DNA from: Sphingobacteriia bacterium | GTDB lineage: Bacteria; Bacteroidota; Bacteroidia; Bacteroidales; UBA7960 | Direction of reading: 5' to 3' | Length of the DNA: 36,550 nt | Assembly: GCA_011390785.1 (NCBI GenBank) | Contig: JAABRR010000040.1 | Coordinates: 1-36,550, forward strand | Part shown: positions 7,894 to 17,031 of the stretch, piece after piece | Layout of the letters: the number at the start of each line of letters is the position of its first letter | Position numbering within the stretch: the first letter of the stretch is position 1 | Program-made: the position numbers and the translations under genes | The notes under the pieces: generated by a model | The model's database searches: none | Told to the model about the DNA's origin: nothing | Seen by the model: the letters and a program-made list of their open reading frames with translations, nothing else

Positions 7894-8970
7894 ATGCTGA
7901 AATTTTTAACAAAAAGAATTACTTATGGCTTTCTGGTATTGCTAGGGGTGATTACCATAGTTTTCTTTTTGTTTAATGTTTTGCCGGGCGATCCTGCCCG
8001 TATGATGCTGGGACAAAGAGCTGATATGGCATCCGTAGAAGCTATTCAGAAAGAACTGGGGCTCAACAGGCCTTTGCATGTAAGATTTGGAAGCTATGTA
8101 AATGACCTGTCGCCCATTTCGGTTCACAACCGCAATGAAACAGAAAGCTTTTTCTATTTAAGCAACGAGAAATATCAATACAAAACCCTTACATGCGTTG
8201 GAAAGTGGTGCCTGGTCATAAAAACCCCTTATATGGGCCGGTCATACCAATCCAACCGTGCTGTTACCAATATTTTGGCTACGGCTTTCCCTAATACTTT
8301 GCTACTGGCAAGCTTATCCATAGGATTTGCCATGGTAACGGGTATTATCCTTGGAATCTTTTCTGCTATAAAAAACAATACATTTATATCAAAAACTATC
8401 CTTGTTTTATCCGTATCAGGCATGTCAGTACCTTCGTTTTTCGCTGCTATAATCATTGCCTGGTTATTTGCTTTTGTGCTGGGAGATTATACCGGACTCA
8501 ATATGACCGGAAGCCTTTGGGAGGTAGACGATTTTGGCCGTGGAGAGTATATTTCGTGGAAAAATCTGATCTTACCAGCATTAACCCTGGGCATAAGGCC
8601 ACTGGCAATTGTTGCTGAATTAACCCGCAGTTCACTAATACAGGTGCTTTCGCAAGACTATATCCGCACGGCCAAAGCAAAAGGGCTTTCATTTTACAGG
8701 GTAATTACCCGCCATGCCTTAAAAAATGCAATGAACCCGGTTATTACTGCTATTTCAGGCTGGTTTGCATCTTTAATGGCGGGAGCCGTTTTTGTAGAAT
8801 ACGTTTTCGACTGGAAAGGTATTGGTGTAGTAATTGTTGACTCCCTTGAAAACTACGACTTCCCGTTGGTTATGGGGGCTGTATTGGTCATTTCATTTAT
8901 GTTGGTCATAATCAATATTCTTGTTGATATTATTTACGGATTACTTGATCCAAGAATCAGACTTCAATAA
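7894..8970 (+). CDS. ABC transporter permease, OppB/DppB type
   Basis: Inner-membrane permease of the peptide/nickel/opine ABC importer class. The N-terminus, MLKFLTKRITYGFLVLLGVITIVFF followed by LPGDPARMMLGQRA, is the classical DppB/OppB start. A soluble periplasmic loop of about 65 residues (roughly 65-130) follows the first helix, then a TPNTLLLASL-type cytoplasmic entry and four further helices. The EAA coupling loop is clear in RTAKAKGLSFYRVITRHALKNAMNPVIT (about residues 252-279), followed by GAVFVEYVFDWKGIG. The 358-residue length is slightly above the roughly 310-340 common for the family. No partner permease, ATPase or solute-binding protein lies in this window, so the complex must be completed elsewhere. 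Substrate unknown; oligopeptides are the default guess. Confidence 0.87.
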   Translation: MLKFLTKRITYGFLVLLGVITIVFFLFNVLPGDPARMMLGQRADMASVEAIQKELGLNRPLHVRFGSYVNDLSPISVHNRNETESFFYLSNEKYQYKTLTCVGKWCLVIKTPYMGRSYQSNRAVTNILATAFPNTLLLASLSIGFAMVTGIILGIFSAIKNNTFISKTILVLSVSGMSVPSFFAAIIIAWLFAFVLGDYTGLNMTGSLWEVDDFGRGEYISWKNLILPALTLGIRPLAIVAELTRSSLIQVLSQDYIRTAKAKGLSFYRVITRHALKNAMNPVITAISGWFASLMAGAVFVEYVFDWKGIGVVIVDSLENYDFPLVMGAVLVISFMLVIINILVDIIYGLLDPRIRLQ

Positions 8971-9038
8971 CTTTATTGAGTAGTATTGAAAAGTGAAAAA
9001 TCAATATTTTTACTGAGTTTATAGCATTTCAGAATTAT

Positions 9039-9046
9039 TACTTTTG
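9039..9046 (+). promoter_or_regulatory. Candidate Bacteroidota -7 promoter element upstream of tpiA
   Basis: TACTTTTG fits the Bacteroidota -7 consensus TAnnTTTG. It lies 146 bp before the tpiA start in a 222-bp intergenic region that otherwise shows nothing structured. No good TTTG-type -33 element is seen at the usual distance, so confidence is limited. Confidence 0.3.
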
Positions 9047-9192
9047 TACCCAAACAGCCAAAGGAAAAAGCAAGAATAAATCCAGGGTAAATCTCATAAT
9101 CTTGAAATAAACCTAATGTCTCTTACATATTACAATTAAACGCAAATCCGAATATCTAAATAAACAAATTCATTAACAAAAAAATTACCGAA

Positions 9193-9966
9193 ATGAGAAA
9201 AAAGATCGTTGCAGGAAACTGGAAAATGAACCTTACATTGGAAGAAGGACTTAGCCTGAGCAAAGCTATTGCTGAATTTGCTAAAACCAACCCGCTGGAT
9301 AAACTTAATGGAAGTCCCAAAGTAATTATGTTCACTCCGTTTATACACCTGGTATCTGTAACCGAGTCAACGAAAGGAATAAACCAGCTTGAAACCGGAG
9401 CGCAAAATTGCTATATTGAAGAAAAAGGTGCTTTTACAGGTGAAATTTCTGCAAAAATGATCCAGTCTGCAGGTGTAAAGAATGTTTTGGTTGGCCACTC
9501 AGAAAGAAGAGCTTACTTTGGAGAAACCAACGAAGTTTTGGCAAAAAAAGTAGAAATAGCCCTGGCTAATAACATAAACCCAATGTATTGCTGTGGCGAG
9601 GTGCTCGACGAAAGAAACGCCGGTAATCATTTTAACGTAGTTAAAGAACAACTCGAAAAAGGCCTTTTCTGGCTTTCAGAAGAAGAATTTGCCAAAGTGG
9701 TGATTGCCTATGAACCCGTTTGGGCTATTGGAACAGGCGTTACAGCCAGCCCTGAACAGGCTCAGGAAATGCATGCCTACATCCGCAGTCTGGTAAAAGA
9801 TAAATATAACGAGAATATTGCAGAAAATACAACCATCCTTTATGGTGGAAGTTGCAATGCAAAAAATGCTTCCGAATTATTTGCCAATCCTGATGTTGAC
9901 GGTGGATTAATTGGTGGTGCTTCTCTTAAGGCAGAAGACTTTGGTGCAATTATTCAGGCATACTAA
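9193..9966 (+). CDS. tpiA: Triosephosphate isomerase
   Basis: Interconverts dihydroxyacetone phosphate and glyceraldehyde 3-phosphate in glycolysis and gluconeogenesis. The catalytic set is complete: N9/K11 in GNWKMN, H102 in VGHSERR, and E174 in [11 protein letters not shown]. The phosphate-binding loop ([15 protein letters not shown]) and the C-terminal [11 protein letters not shown]...[10 protein letters not shown] also match. The 257 residues correspond to a full-length TIM barrel. The start ATG follows an A-rich leader lacking a Shine-Dalgarno sequence, as is usual in Bacteroidota. Its stop is 3 bp before the prmA start, so the two form a tight operon. Confidence 0.97.
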   Translation: MRKKIVAGNWKMNLTLEEGLSLSKAIAEFAKTNPLDKLNGSPKVIMFTPFIHLVSVTESTKGINQLETGAQNCYIEEKGAFTGEISAKMIQSAGVKNVLVGHSERRAYFGETNEVLAKKVEIALANNINPMYCCGEVLDERNAGNHFNVVKEQLEKGLFWLSEEEFAKVVIAYEPVWAIGTGVTASPEQAQEMHAYIRSLVKDKYNENIAENTTILYGGSCNAKNASELFANPDVDGGLIGGASLKAEDFGAIIQAY

Positions 9967-9969
9967 GAA

Positions 9970-10815
9970 ATGAACTATACAAACTTCATACAAGTTACGG
10001 CAACAGTAAATCCAGCCCAACCCTGGTCTGATTTACTTATTGCCGAACTGGCTGAAATAGGCTATGAATCCTTTGAAGAAAATCTCAAAGGGTTCAAAGC
10101 CTATATTGCTGAAGAGAATTTTAATCAGGAGCTATTGGATTCTGTTTCCATTGCCGAAGATCAGGAACATAAGATTATCTTTAGTTTTGCTATTGAAAAA
10201 ATAAATTCCCGTAACTGGAACAAGGAGTGGGAAAGCAATTTCGAACCTGTTGACGTTGATGGAAAATGTTATATAAGGGCACCATTTCATCCTGAAAAGA
10301 GAGACTTTGATTATCAGATCATAATAGAACCAAAGATGTCATTTGGTACCGGACATCACGAAACCACCACACTTATGGTACAATGGATGCTGGAAACTAC
10401 TTTTGAAAAAAAATCGGTACTCGACATGGGTTGTGGAACAGGCATACTGGCTATACTGGCTTCAATGAAAGGAGCAGACCCAGTTGTAGCCATAGACAAT
10501 TATCCTTATGCTTACGAAAACACCCTTGAAAATATTGACAAAAACAATACTTCCAATATAAAAGCTTTTTTAGGTGATGCCAGCCTTCTGGGAGAAGAAA
10601 AATATGATATTATTCTGGCCAATATTACCAAAAACGTGCTGAAAGAAGACATGAAAATCTACGGTAAAGTTTTAAATAACAAAGGTTTGCTTTTTATCAG
10701 CGGGTTTTTCCAGGATGATAGGCAAGAGCTTGTTGATCTGGCCAGCCAATACGGCCTTACAGAAATGGGGTTTAAACAAAATAAGGAATGGGTGGCCCTA
10801 AGATTTAGAAAGTAG
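9970..10815 (+). CDS. prmA: Ribosomal protein L11 methyltransferase
   Basis: SAM-dependent methyltransferase that trimethylates ribosomal protein L11. The Rossmann-fold motif I is DMGCGTGILAI starting at D152, preceded by the PrmA-specific MSFGTGHHETT segment near residues 120-130. The post-motif LANITKNVL (normally NILANxL) near residues 217-225 is the equivalent of the catalytic NPPY-like position. The N-terminal roughly 100 residues include YIRAPFHPEKRDFDYQIIIEPKMSFGTG, as in the family. At 281 residues it is normal in length. It follows tpiA by 3 bp and is 34 bp ahead of the large secreted protein gene, so it may be co-transcribed with both. Confidence 0.92.
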   Translation: MNYTNFIQVTATVNPAQPWSDLLIAELAEIGYESFEENLKGFKAYIAEENFNQELLDSVSIAEDQEHKIIFSFAIEKINSRNWNKEWESNFEPVDVDGKCYIRAPFHPEKRDFDYQIIIEPKMSFGTGHHETTTLMVQWMLETTFEKKSVLDMGCGTGILAILASMKGADPVVAIDNYPYAYENTLENIDKNNTSNIKAFLGDASLLGEEKYDIILANITKNVLKEDMKIYGKVLNNKGLLFISGFFQDDRQELVDLASQYGLTEMGFKQNKEWVALRFRK

Positions 10816-10849
10816 TTGATCCTTTTCTTTTGAATCAATCTCCAGTCTT

Positions 10850-13800
10850 ATGCAAAAACATCGAACTACACTACAACACATACCGAACTCAGAATCAGGT
10901 TTGCCAATAATCCTAATTAAGAGCCTCCTTATTTTGCTTCTTTTTAGCGTTTACTTACCTGGCTCTTTGGCCCAAAAAATTGAGTTTAGCCGGGAAAATA
11001 ATGAATTGTTTATTGGCCAAATGAGCTACATAACCCAAGGACTAGAGAGAGAGAAAAAGAATGAAGCGCAGATGATAGTTGATACTCTTGCTGCCCTATG
11101 GATGAGCGACTCTCTATTGGATACGCAGAAAGAATGGATATTTAATACCCTTGACGCGATGCAAAACCTCCGTTTGCGTCCCTGGCCAGAACAATCTGTT
11201 TACCTGGCAGCCATGCTGGGAATCTTTAATACCAAAGAGCCGAATCAAAACTTTCAGGTATGGCACGAAAGTTTTCAGCCCCTTATGAACCTTCAAAACC
11301 GCACAAAACTCCTTGAATTTTGGGATACCAGCCTCAGGCTTTTTCAAAACAATACCCTATATTATTCCAATGTGGTAAGATGGGACTTGCGAAATAATGA
11401 TTATGTTCTTGATAATACGGACAGTATTCCCAAAATAATTTTCAAAGAAAGCGATCTGATTTGTTATGCACAAGACGACAGCACTATAATTTACAACACC
11501 CACGGGGAAGTTCATATTTTAGACAAGTTGCTTTATGGAGAGCATGGGAAAATTACCTGGGATAGGGTAAATTTACCATCAGATACAGTATATGCCACCC
11601 TGAAAAAATACACAATCAATCTTACTTATGCCCGCTGGGATGCTGATTCTGTAACATTCCAAAACAAATATTTCTTTAGTGAAGCTTTGCACGGAAAGCT
11701 CACCGAAAGAATTATTGCAGAAGTAAACGAAGAAACAGCTAACTATCCCCGTTTTGAATCATACAGAATTGTCCATGAAATAAAAAATCTTTTTCAGGGT
11801 ATAAACTATCGGGGCGGATTTACTATGGCAGGAGCACAGGTAATTGGATCGGGTACACGATATGATGATGCTACCATAAAGATATACAGAGCCGATTCAC
11901 TTTTCATAACCGCCAGAGGTAGAAATTTCAGCATTCTGAAAGACCGGATCGTAACGCAAAATGCAGCCGTAAGTATTTATCTTTCGGGAGATTCCATATA
12001 TCATCCAAATATTAACATGCGTTATCTGGATAAAAACAGGGAATTTTCTCTCTTACGCGACGACAAAGGCTTTTCAAGGACACCCTTTAATAATACCTTT
12101 CATAAGATTGATATGTTCTGCCAGGCCATTTACTGGAATATTGACACCTACGAGATTGATCTGCGAATGATTCGCAGTATAAGTGAAACAGCAGAAGCAT
12201 TTTTTGAATCGCACAACTATTTCTCTGATGTCAGATATATGAGAATGCAAGGCATTTCGCAATTACACCCATTAATTATGCTCCGGAATTTTGGTCGGGA
12301 GTATGGCTTCAACACCTTCTTTATTGCAGAATATGCTAAATACATAAAAGGTGATATTGCCAGTGTTACGGCCCAGCTGGTATCTTTTTCGCAGGATGGA
12401 TTTCTATCTTATGATCAGGAAACTGAATCCGTAACACTAAATGAAAAGCTATTCCATTACATTACATCCTATGCAGGCCGAAGTGATTTTGATGTAATTC
12501 GCATCAATTCATCTGCACCTGTAAACGCCAAACTAAATATGAATAATTTTGATCTGCGTTTATTTGGCATTGAACGTATTCCCCTTAGCGACCAGAAAAA
12601 TGTTGTACTTTATCCCAGAAATAAACAGGTGGTAATGAAGAAAAACCGCGATATTTATTTTGATGGACGCATAGAATCAGGATTATTTGACTTTTACGGG
12701 AAAGAGTTCTTTTTTAACTATGACATGTTTAAGATAGACCTTCTGCAAACAGACTCTATGAGTTTCAGAGTTAAATCCAATGAAACGGATAGCCGCGGAG
12801 CTCATTCTCTGGTGCGGGTAAAAACAGTTTTGGAAGGTATTAATGGTGAATTACTTGTTGATCATCCACGCAATAAATCGGGTCAACTCCCCTACCCCAG
12901 GTATCCTATTTTTAACTCCAACAACGAATCATTTGTTTATTATGACAAAGACGACGTACAAAAAGGGGTTTATAATAGAGAAGATGTTTACTTCAGATTG
13001 ATTCCCTTCTCTATCGACAGTCTCGACAATGCTACTACCGATAACATTGCATTCGATGGAGTATTTATTTCTACAGGTATCTTTCCTGATTTTTATGATT
13101 ATCTGACTGTTCAACCTGATTATTCATTGGGTTTCAACACAAAAACTCCTGAAGATGGCTATACAATTTATAACGGGAAAGCGGTTTACAAGGGGCCCAT
13201 CAATATGAGCTATGAAGGCTTAAGGGCAGACGGTGAACTGGCTTACCTTAATGCCAACATTGTTGCTGACCGCATGCTAATGTTTCCTGACTCTGCCCGG
13301 GCAATCATAAATACACTAGATATGACGGCAGAAACTGCACCCGTAGAATACCCTGAAGTAAATGCAAAGAATCTGGAAATGGTTTATCTCCCCCATGATG
13401 ATAAGATGGCATTTAGCAATAATGAAGACCCTTTTAACATATTTGGTAGCATTGCCCAACTCAATGGAAGCATAAATCTAACCCCTGAAGGGCTAACCGG
13501 AAAGGGCGAACTGGAATTTTTCGGGGCAAAAATGCTGTCAGATGCTTTCGACTTTAATATAACTGATTTTACATCCGCCAATACCAGTTTGGCGATACTT
13601 ACCGATGATGGTTCAGAAACAGCTATCAAAGCAAGTAATTATAAAGCTGCGGTCAATATTGCAAATAAAACTACCCAGCTATCATACAATGAAAATGAAT
13701 CAGTACTTGATTTTACCATCAACAGGTTTATGGCCAATGGTTTTGATGTTGAATGGGATATGAATACAGGAGTCCTGGAAATGAATAATAAACTGCAAGA

Positions 13801-15427
13801 TAAACTTGATCAAATTGCAGATTTAAGTCCCGAAGACTGGATTCAGTATGATTTTAAGGGCTATGAATTGATTTCAACACAAAGATCGCAGGATGAACTT
13901 GGCTTCTATGCCGCAAAGATCGATTATCGATTAAATGAAAATATTATTGATGCCACTGGGGTTAAAATTATCAAAGTGGCTGATGCTGCTATTTATCCTG
14001 ATAAAGGTTCGGTTCAGATACTACAGAAGGCCGAAATAAAGAAACTGGAAAATGCTTCTGCTATAGCCAATACAATATCGCAACTACACAAGTTTTATAA
14101 CGCTGATATCAATATTTTTTCGCGCTGGGATTATGTCGGAACAGGATTATATGATTATGTAGATGCTATAGGCAACACGCAAACCATAAATTTTAAATCT
14201 ATTGCCGTTGATAAAACACTCAGAACTACGATAGCCAGCGCAGAAATTGCCAAAGCAGAAGAATTTAATATCAGCCCTCAATTTGGATTCTATGGAACCC
14301 TGAATTTAAAGGCTGAAAAGCCGGAGTTTAATTATGTTGGTTCTGCGCGCATTTTTGTTGATTGTCCTCTTTACAAACCTAACTGGACACGCTTTGAAGC
14401 AGAAATACAAAGAGACAGTATTTACATACCCCTCGCCGAAGAGCTCAAAAATGAAGCCAATGGCACCATCCACACAGCTCTTATGCTTGCGGGAGACTCA
14501 GTACATATTTACCCGGCCATTCTTGACAGGCAAATTCATTATTCCGACAAACCTATTGTTAGTGCAAAAGGATTTATTACCTGGGATAAAAATCTGCGTC
14601 AGTATCAGATCACAACAGCTGAAAGACATCTCGACGCCACATTGGCAGACAACATCATAACCATCAATCCTAATACTTGTAATATAGAAGCACGTGGTGA
14701 AGTAAATCTAAGCAGCGATCTTGGCCAGTTTAAGATGATTACTTTCGGCACCGTATCGCACAATCTTAAAAAGAACGAAATAAATCTGGATATTGTGATG
14801 GGTTTAGACTTTTTCTTCCTTAACCAGGCATTGGCAATGGTAGAAACAAGTATAAACAACTCAGAAAAAACAGAGCCACTTAACATCAACAGTTGGAAAT
14901 ATACCAACTTACTTCAAAAAAGAACCAATAAAGAATTCACTGCATCCATGGTAAATGATTTTCTTGAAAATGGAGAGTTCAGAAGATTTCCAGATGAAAT
15001 GGCTCATAACATATTTATAGCTGATCTGAAAATGAAATGGGATCAGGATTTTCTAACCTTCTATTCAACAGATAGAATTGGGCTGGGAAACATAAATCGT
15101 TTTCAGATTCATAAATATGTAGATGGGTTTGTTGAAATAAAAAAACAAAGATCGGGAGATTCTTTTAATATGGTATTTATCCCCGATGGTATTGCCGATG
15201 AAGGCATTGGAATAAGCTGGTTCTTCTTCAACTACAGTGGAGGAATATTGCAAACCATTGCAGCAAACAACGAGTATAATAACATGATAAGAGGTGTTAA
15301 AGCCAATAACAGAAGAATGGATGTGGAGCGGGGTGAACAACCCTTTAGCTTCCTGCTCTCTTCAGATCGCAGACCCTTTGATTTTATGAGAAGTATGCGC
15401 ATTTTAAACCAGTTTGACACAAAATAA
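10850..15427 (+). CDS. Giant secreted beta-rich protein of unknown function (1525 aa)
   Basis: I do not recognise a characterised family. The N-terminus has a polar 20-residue leader, then a hydrophobic stretch (about residues 20-40, ending GSLAQ) that looks like a Sec signal peptide cleaved after SLAQ, so the mature protein is periplasmic, outer-membrane-associated or extracellular. An N-terminal roughly 200-residue segment appears helical. The rest is dominated by short alternating hydrophobic/polar strands with GDSIYHP, DGRIESGLFDFYG and similar turns, reminiscent of OstA/LptA-like or AsmA/TamB-like beta structures, but this is only a visual impression. A repeated unit INxxxEGLxxxGELxxxxAxxxxD occurs near residues 782-805 and 881-904. 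There is no obvious catalytic motif, Cys cluster or C-terminal sorting domain. It lies between prmA and plsY. Confidence 0.6.
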   Translation: MQKHRTTLQHIPNSESGLPIILIKSLLILLLFSVYLPGSLAQKIEFSRENNELFIGQMSYITQGLEREKKNEAQMIVDTLAALWMSDSLLDTQKEWIFNTLDAMQNLRLRPWPEQSVYLAAMLGIFNTKEPNQNFQVWHESFQPLMNLQNRTKLLEFWDTSLRLFQNNTLYYSNVVRWDLRNNDYVLDNTDSIPKIIFKESDLICYAQDDSTIIYNTHGEVHILDKLLYGEHGKITWDRVNLPSDTVYATLKKYTINLTYARWDADSVTFQNKYFFSEALHGKLTERIIAEVNEETANYPRFESYRIVHEIKNLFQGINYRGGFTMAGAQVIGSGTRYDDATIKIYRADSLFITARGRNFSILKDRIVTQNAAVSIYLSGDSIYHPNINMRYLDKNREFSLLRDDKGFSRTPFNNTFHKIDMFCQAIYWNIDTYEIDLRMIRSISETAEAFFESHNYFSDVRYMRMQGISQLHPLIMLRNFGREYGFNTFFIAEYAKYIKGDIASVTAQLVSFSQDGFLSYDQETESVTLNEKLFHYITSYAGRSDFDVIRINSSAPVNAKLNMNNFDLRLFGIERIPLSDQKNVVLYPRNKQVVMKKNRDIYFDGRIESGLFDFYGKEFFFNYDMFKIDLLQTDSMSFRVKSNETDSRGAHSLVRVKTVLEGINGELLVDHPRNKSGQLPYPRYPIFNSNNESFVYYDKDDVQKGVYNREDVYFRLIPFSIDSLDNATTDNIAFDGVFISTGIFPDFYDYLTVQPDYSLGFNTKTPEDGYTIYNGKAVYKGPINMSYEGLRADGELAYLNANIVADRMLMFPDSARAIINTLDMTAETAPVEYPEVNAKNLEMVYLPHDDKMAFSNNEDPFNIFGSIAQLNGSINLTPEGLTGKGELEFFGAKMLSDAFDFNITDFTSANTSLAILTDDGSETAIKASNYKAAVNIANKTTQLSYNENESVLDFTINRFMANGFDVEWDMNTGVLEMNNKLQDKLDQIADLSPEDWIQYDFKGYELISTQRSQDELGFYAAKIDYRLNENIIDATGVKIIKVADAAIYPDKGSVQILQKAEIKKLENASAIANTISQLHKFYNADINIFSRWDYVGTGLYDYVDAIGNTQTINFKSIAVDKTLRTTIASAEIAKAEEFNISPQFGFYGTLNLKAEKPEFNYVGSARIFVDCPLYKPNWTRFEAEIQRDSIYIPLAEELKNEANGTIHTALMLAGDSVHIYPAILDRQIHYSDKPIVSAKGFITWDKNLRQYQITTAERHLDATLADNIITINPNTCNIEARGEVNLSSDLGQFKMITFGTVSHNLKKNEINLDIVMGLDFFFLNQALAMVETSINNSEKTEPLNINSWKYTNLLQKRTNKEFTASMVNDFLENGEFRRFPDEMAHNIFIADLKMKWDQDFLTFYSTDRIGLGNINRFQIHKYVDGFVEIKKQRSGDSFNMVFIPDGIADEGIGISWFFFNYSGGILQTIAANNEYNNMIRGVKANNRRMDVERGEQPFSFLLSSDRRPFDFMRSMRILNQFDTK

Positions 15428-15467
15428 TGCCAGCAAAAGTCAGTTATAAATAATAAATAATGGAAAA

Positions 15468-16127
15468 ATGGAGATCGGAACAGTACAGATAATATCCCTG
15501 CTTCTCGCCTACTTACTGGGTTCTATACCTACATCGGTTTGGTTTGGCAAAATATTTTACAAAATAGATTTGCGCGATCATGGTAGTGGTAATGCCGGTG
15601 CAACCAACGCATTACGCGTATTTGGCAATAAAGTGGGAGCACTGATCTTGTTTCTTGATGCCCTTAAAGGAGTGGGGGCAATAGCTCTTAGTGCCTTTTC
15701 AGTTGATATTTTAAACAACGATAATCATTTCGTTATTTTTCAGCTTCTGCTTGGCAGTGCGGCACTTTTGGGCCATGTTTTCCCTGTTTTTGCAGGATTT
15801 CGCGGCGGAAAAGGGATTGCTACACTTGCAGGAATTGTTACAGCTATGTTCCCCATCGCCATCCTTATTTGTATCGGAGTATTTCTTGTTGTTTTTTTAT
15901 TGACACGATATGTTTCAATGGGATCCATGTTGGGAGCTATTGCCTTCCCAATTGTTATAATATTCTTTTCTTCGACAGACCCTTTGCTGGCTGAAATAAT
16001 TTTTTCTGTGGCAGTAGCCATTTTTGTACCTTTTACTCATAAAAAAAATATAAAGAGACTTTTAAAAGGAGAAGAAAACAAACTTGTATTTCGTAAAAAG
16101 GGCATTGCAAATGATCTTAATAAATAA
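15468..16127 (+). CDS. plsY: Glycerol-3-phosphate acyltransferase PlsY
   Basis: Integral membrane enzyme that transfers acyl groups from acyl-phosphate to glycerol 3-phosphate, giving lysophosphatidic acid as the first committed step of phospholipid synthesis. The conserved motifs are LAYLLGSIPTSVWFGK near the N-terminus, DLRDHGSGNAGATNALRVFG around residues 35-54, and the glycine-rich GFRGGKGIAT near residues 110-119. Hydrophobic segments distributed along the 219 residues fit the PlsY topology. ATG 15468 puts MEIGTVQIISLLLAYLLGS at the start; a second ATG at 15461 is out of frame. It is 40 bp after the giant secreted protein gene and 29 bp before clpS, so it is probably part of one long transcript. 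The partner plsX is not in the window. Confidence 0.94.
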   Translation: MEIGTVQIISLLLAYLLGSIPTSVWFGKIFYKIDLRDHGSGNAGATNALRVFGNKVGALILFLDALKGVGAIALSAFSVDILNNDNHFVIFQLLLGSAALLGHVFPVFAGFRGGKGIATLAGIVTAMFPIAILICIGVFLVVFLLTRYVSMGSMLGAIAFPIVIIFFSSTDPLLAEIIFSVAVAIFVPFTHKKNIKRLLKGEENKLVFRKKGIANDLNK

Positions 16128-16156
16128 CCTGTAGATTTACCAAAACTACTATAAAA

Positions 16157-16429
16157 ATGACCAAAGAAAAAAAATCTCCTTCATCATCAGAAAATTTATT
16201 AAGTACAAAACTTCACGATCTTGTTGTGCATAATGATGATTTTAATACCTTTGATTTTGTTATAAAAACGCTCATAGAAGTTTGCAAGCATGAGCCGGAA
16301 CAAGCAGAACAATGCACCCTTATTATTCATCACATCGGAAAATGTGCAGTAAAATCCGGAGATTATCAAACCTTGGAACCGCTATACAGGGAAATATTAA
16401 ACCGGGGAATAACTGCCACCATTGAATAA
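16157..16429 (+). CDS. clpS: ClpS-like ATP-dependent Clp protease adaptor
   Basis: ClpS binds the N-domain of ClpA/ClpC and delivers N-end-rule (N-degron) substrates. This 90-residue protein shows the ClpS core: VVHNDDFNTFDFVIKTLIEVC (residues 24-44; the usual LxNDDxTPMEFV segment) and AEQCTLIIHHIGKCAVKSGDYQTLE (about 55-79; usual ATxIMLxVHxxGxAVxGxYTxE). The N-degron pocket-forming Asn-Asp-Asp is kept. The customary Thr-Pro-Met is replaced by Asn-Thr-Phe and the VH-x-x-G is retained as HHIG. The N-terminal extension is Lys/Ser-rich and likely disordered. No clpA or clpC is visible nearby, so the partner is elsewhere. It follows plsY by 29 bp. Confidence 0.8.
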   Translation: MTKEKKSPSSSENLLSTKLHDLVVHNDDFNTFDFVIKTLIEVCKHEPEQAEQCTLIIHHIGKCAVKSGDYQTLEPLYREILNRGITATIE

Positions 16430-16486
16430 ATAAATCAGATCTGCTTAGAAGACTTATTATTGCTTAACCATTGAACCAAATTATAT

Positions 16487-16494
16487 TATTTTTG
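16487..16494 (+). promoter_or_regulatory. Candidate -7 promoter element of the nfeD-floA operon
   Basis: TATTTTTG matches TAnnTTTG and lies 63 bp before the nfeD start, a spacing repeated at several other genes in this window. TTG triplets occur 13 and 24 bp upstream, neither at the ideal -33 spacing. Confidence 0.38.
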
Positions 16495-16557
16495 GTTTCT
16501 TGAGATAAGTATACGTAGAAGCATTCAATTAATGGAAATAAACTTAATTTCACACAC

Positions 16558-17028
16558 ATGAGTTGGTTAGTAATTGCAACCATTATTATAGTTGGGCTTC
16601 TCTTTTTGCTCCTTGAAATATTAGTAGTGCCAGGCACAACGGTAATTGGATTTTTGGGTGCTGCCATGATGGTATTTGGCGTATACTCAGTATATAGCCA
16701 ATTTGGCATAGCTGCCGGCACTTATACCATGGCCGGAACTCTGGTATTTGCGGTTAGTGCTATTGTTCTTGCATTAAAAAGCAATACATGGAAAAAAGCC
16801 ATGCTCAATACCGATATCGGAGGTAGAGTAAATATTTTCGATGCCGATAGCGTAAAACCTGGAGATGAAGGAGTTGCTGTTACACGACTTAACCCAATGG
16901 GAAAAGCTCTTATTAATGAAGAATACTACGAAGTAACATCCAAAAACAATCTGCTGGACGAGAATACAGAAATTATTGTTACAAAAGTTGAAGGAAATAA
17001 AATCATTGTTAAACCTAAATCAGAATAA
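16558..17028 (+). CDS. NfeD-like membrane protein
   Basis: Short-form NfeD: a 156-residue protein with about three transmembrane helices (residues roughly 3-24, 29-50 and 56-76) followed by a soluble OB-fold-like domain (about residues 90-155; GGRVNIFDADSVKPGDEGVAVTRLNPMGKALINEEYYEV ... IIVTKVEGNKIIVKP). NfeD proteins are known partners of SPFH/flotillin proteins in bacterial membrane microdomains; the OB-fold is thought to mediate the interaction. The serine-protease domain of the long NfeD form is absent. The stop codon is 3 bp before the floA start, the standard NfeD-flotillin operon, so joint function with FloA is strongly expected. Confidence 0.9.
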   Translation: MSWLVIATIIIVGLLFLLLEILVVPGTTVIGFLGAAMMVFGVYSVYSQFGIAAGTYTMAGTLVFAVSAIVLALKSNTWKKAMLNTDIGGRVNIFDADSVKPGDEGVAVTRLNPMGKALINEEYYEVTSKNNLLDENTEIIVTKVEGNKIIVKPKSE

Positions 17029-17031
17029 AAA

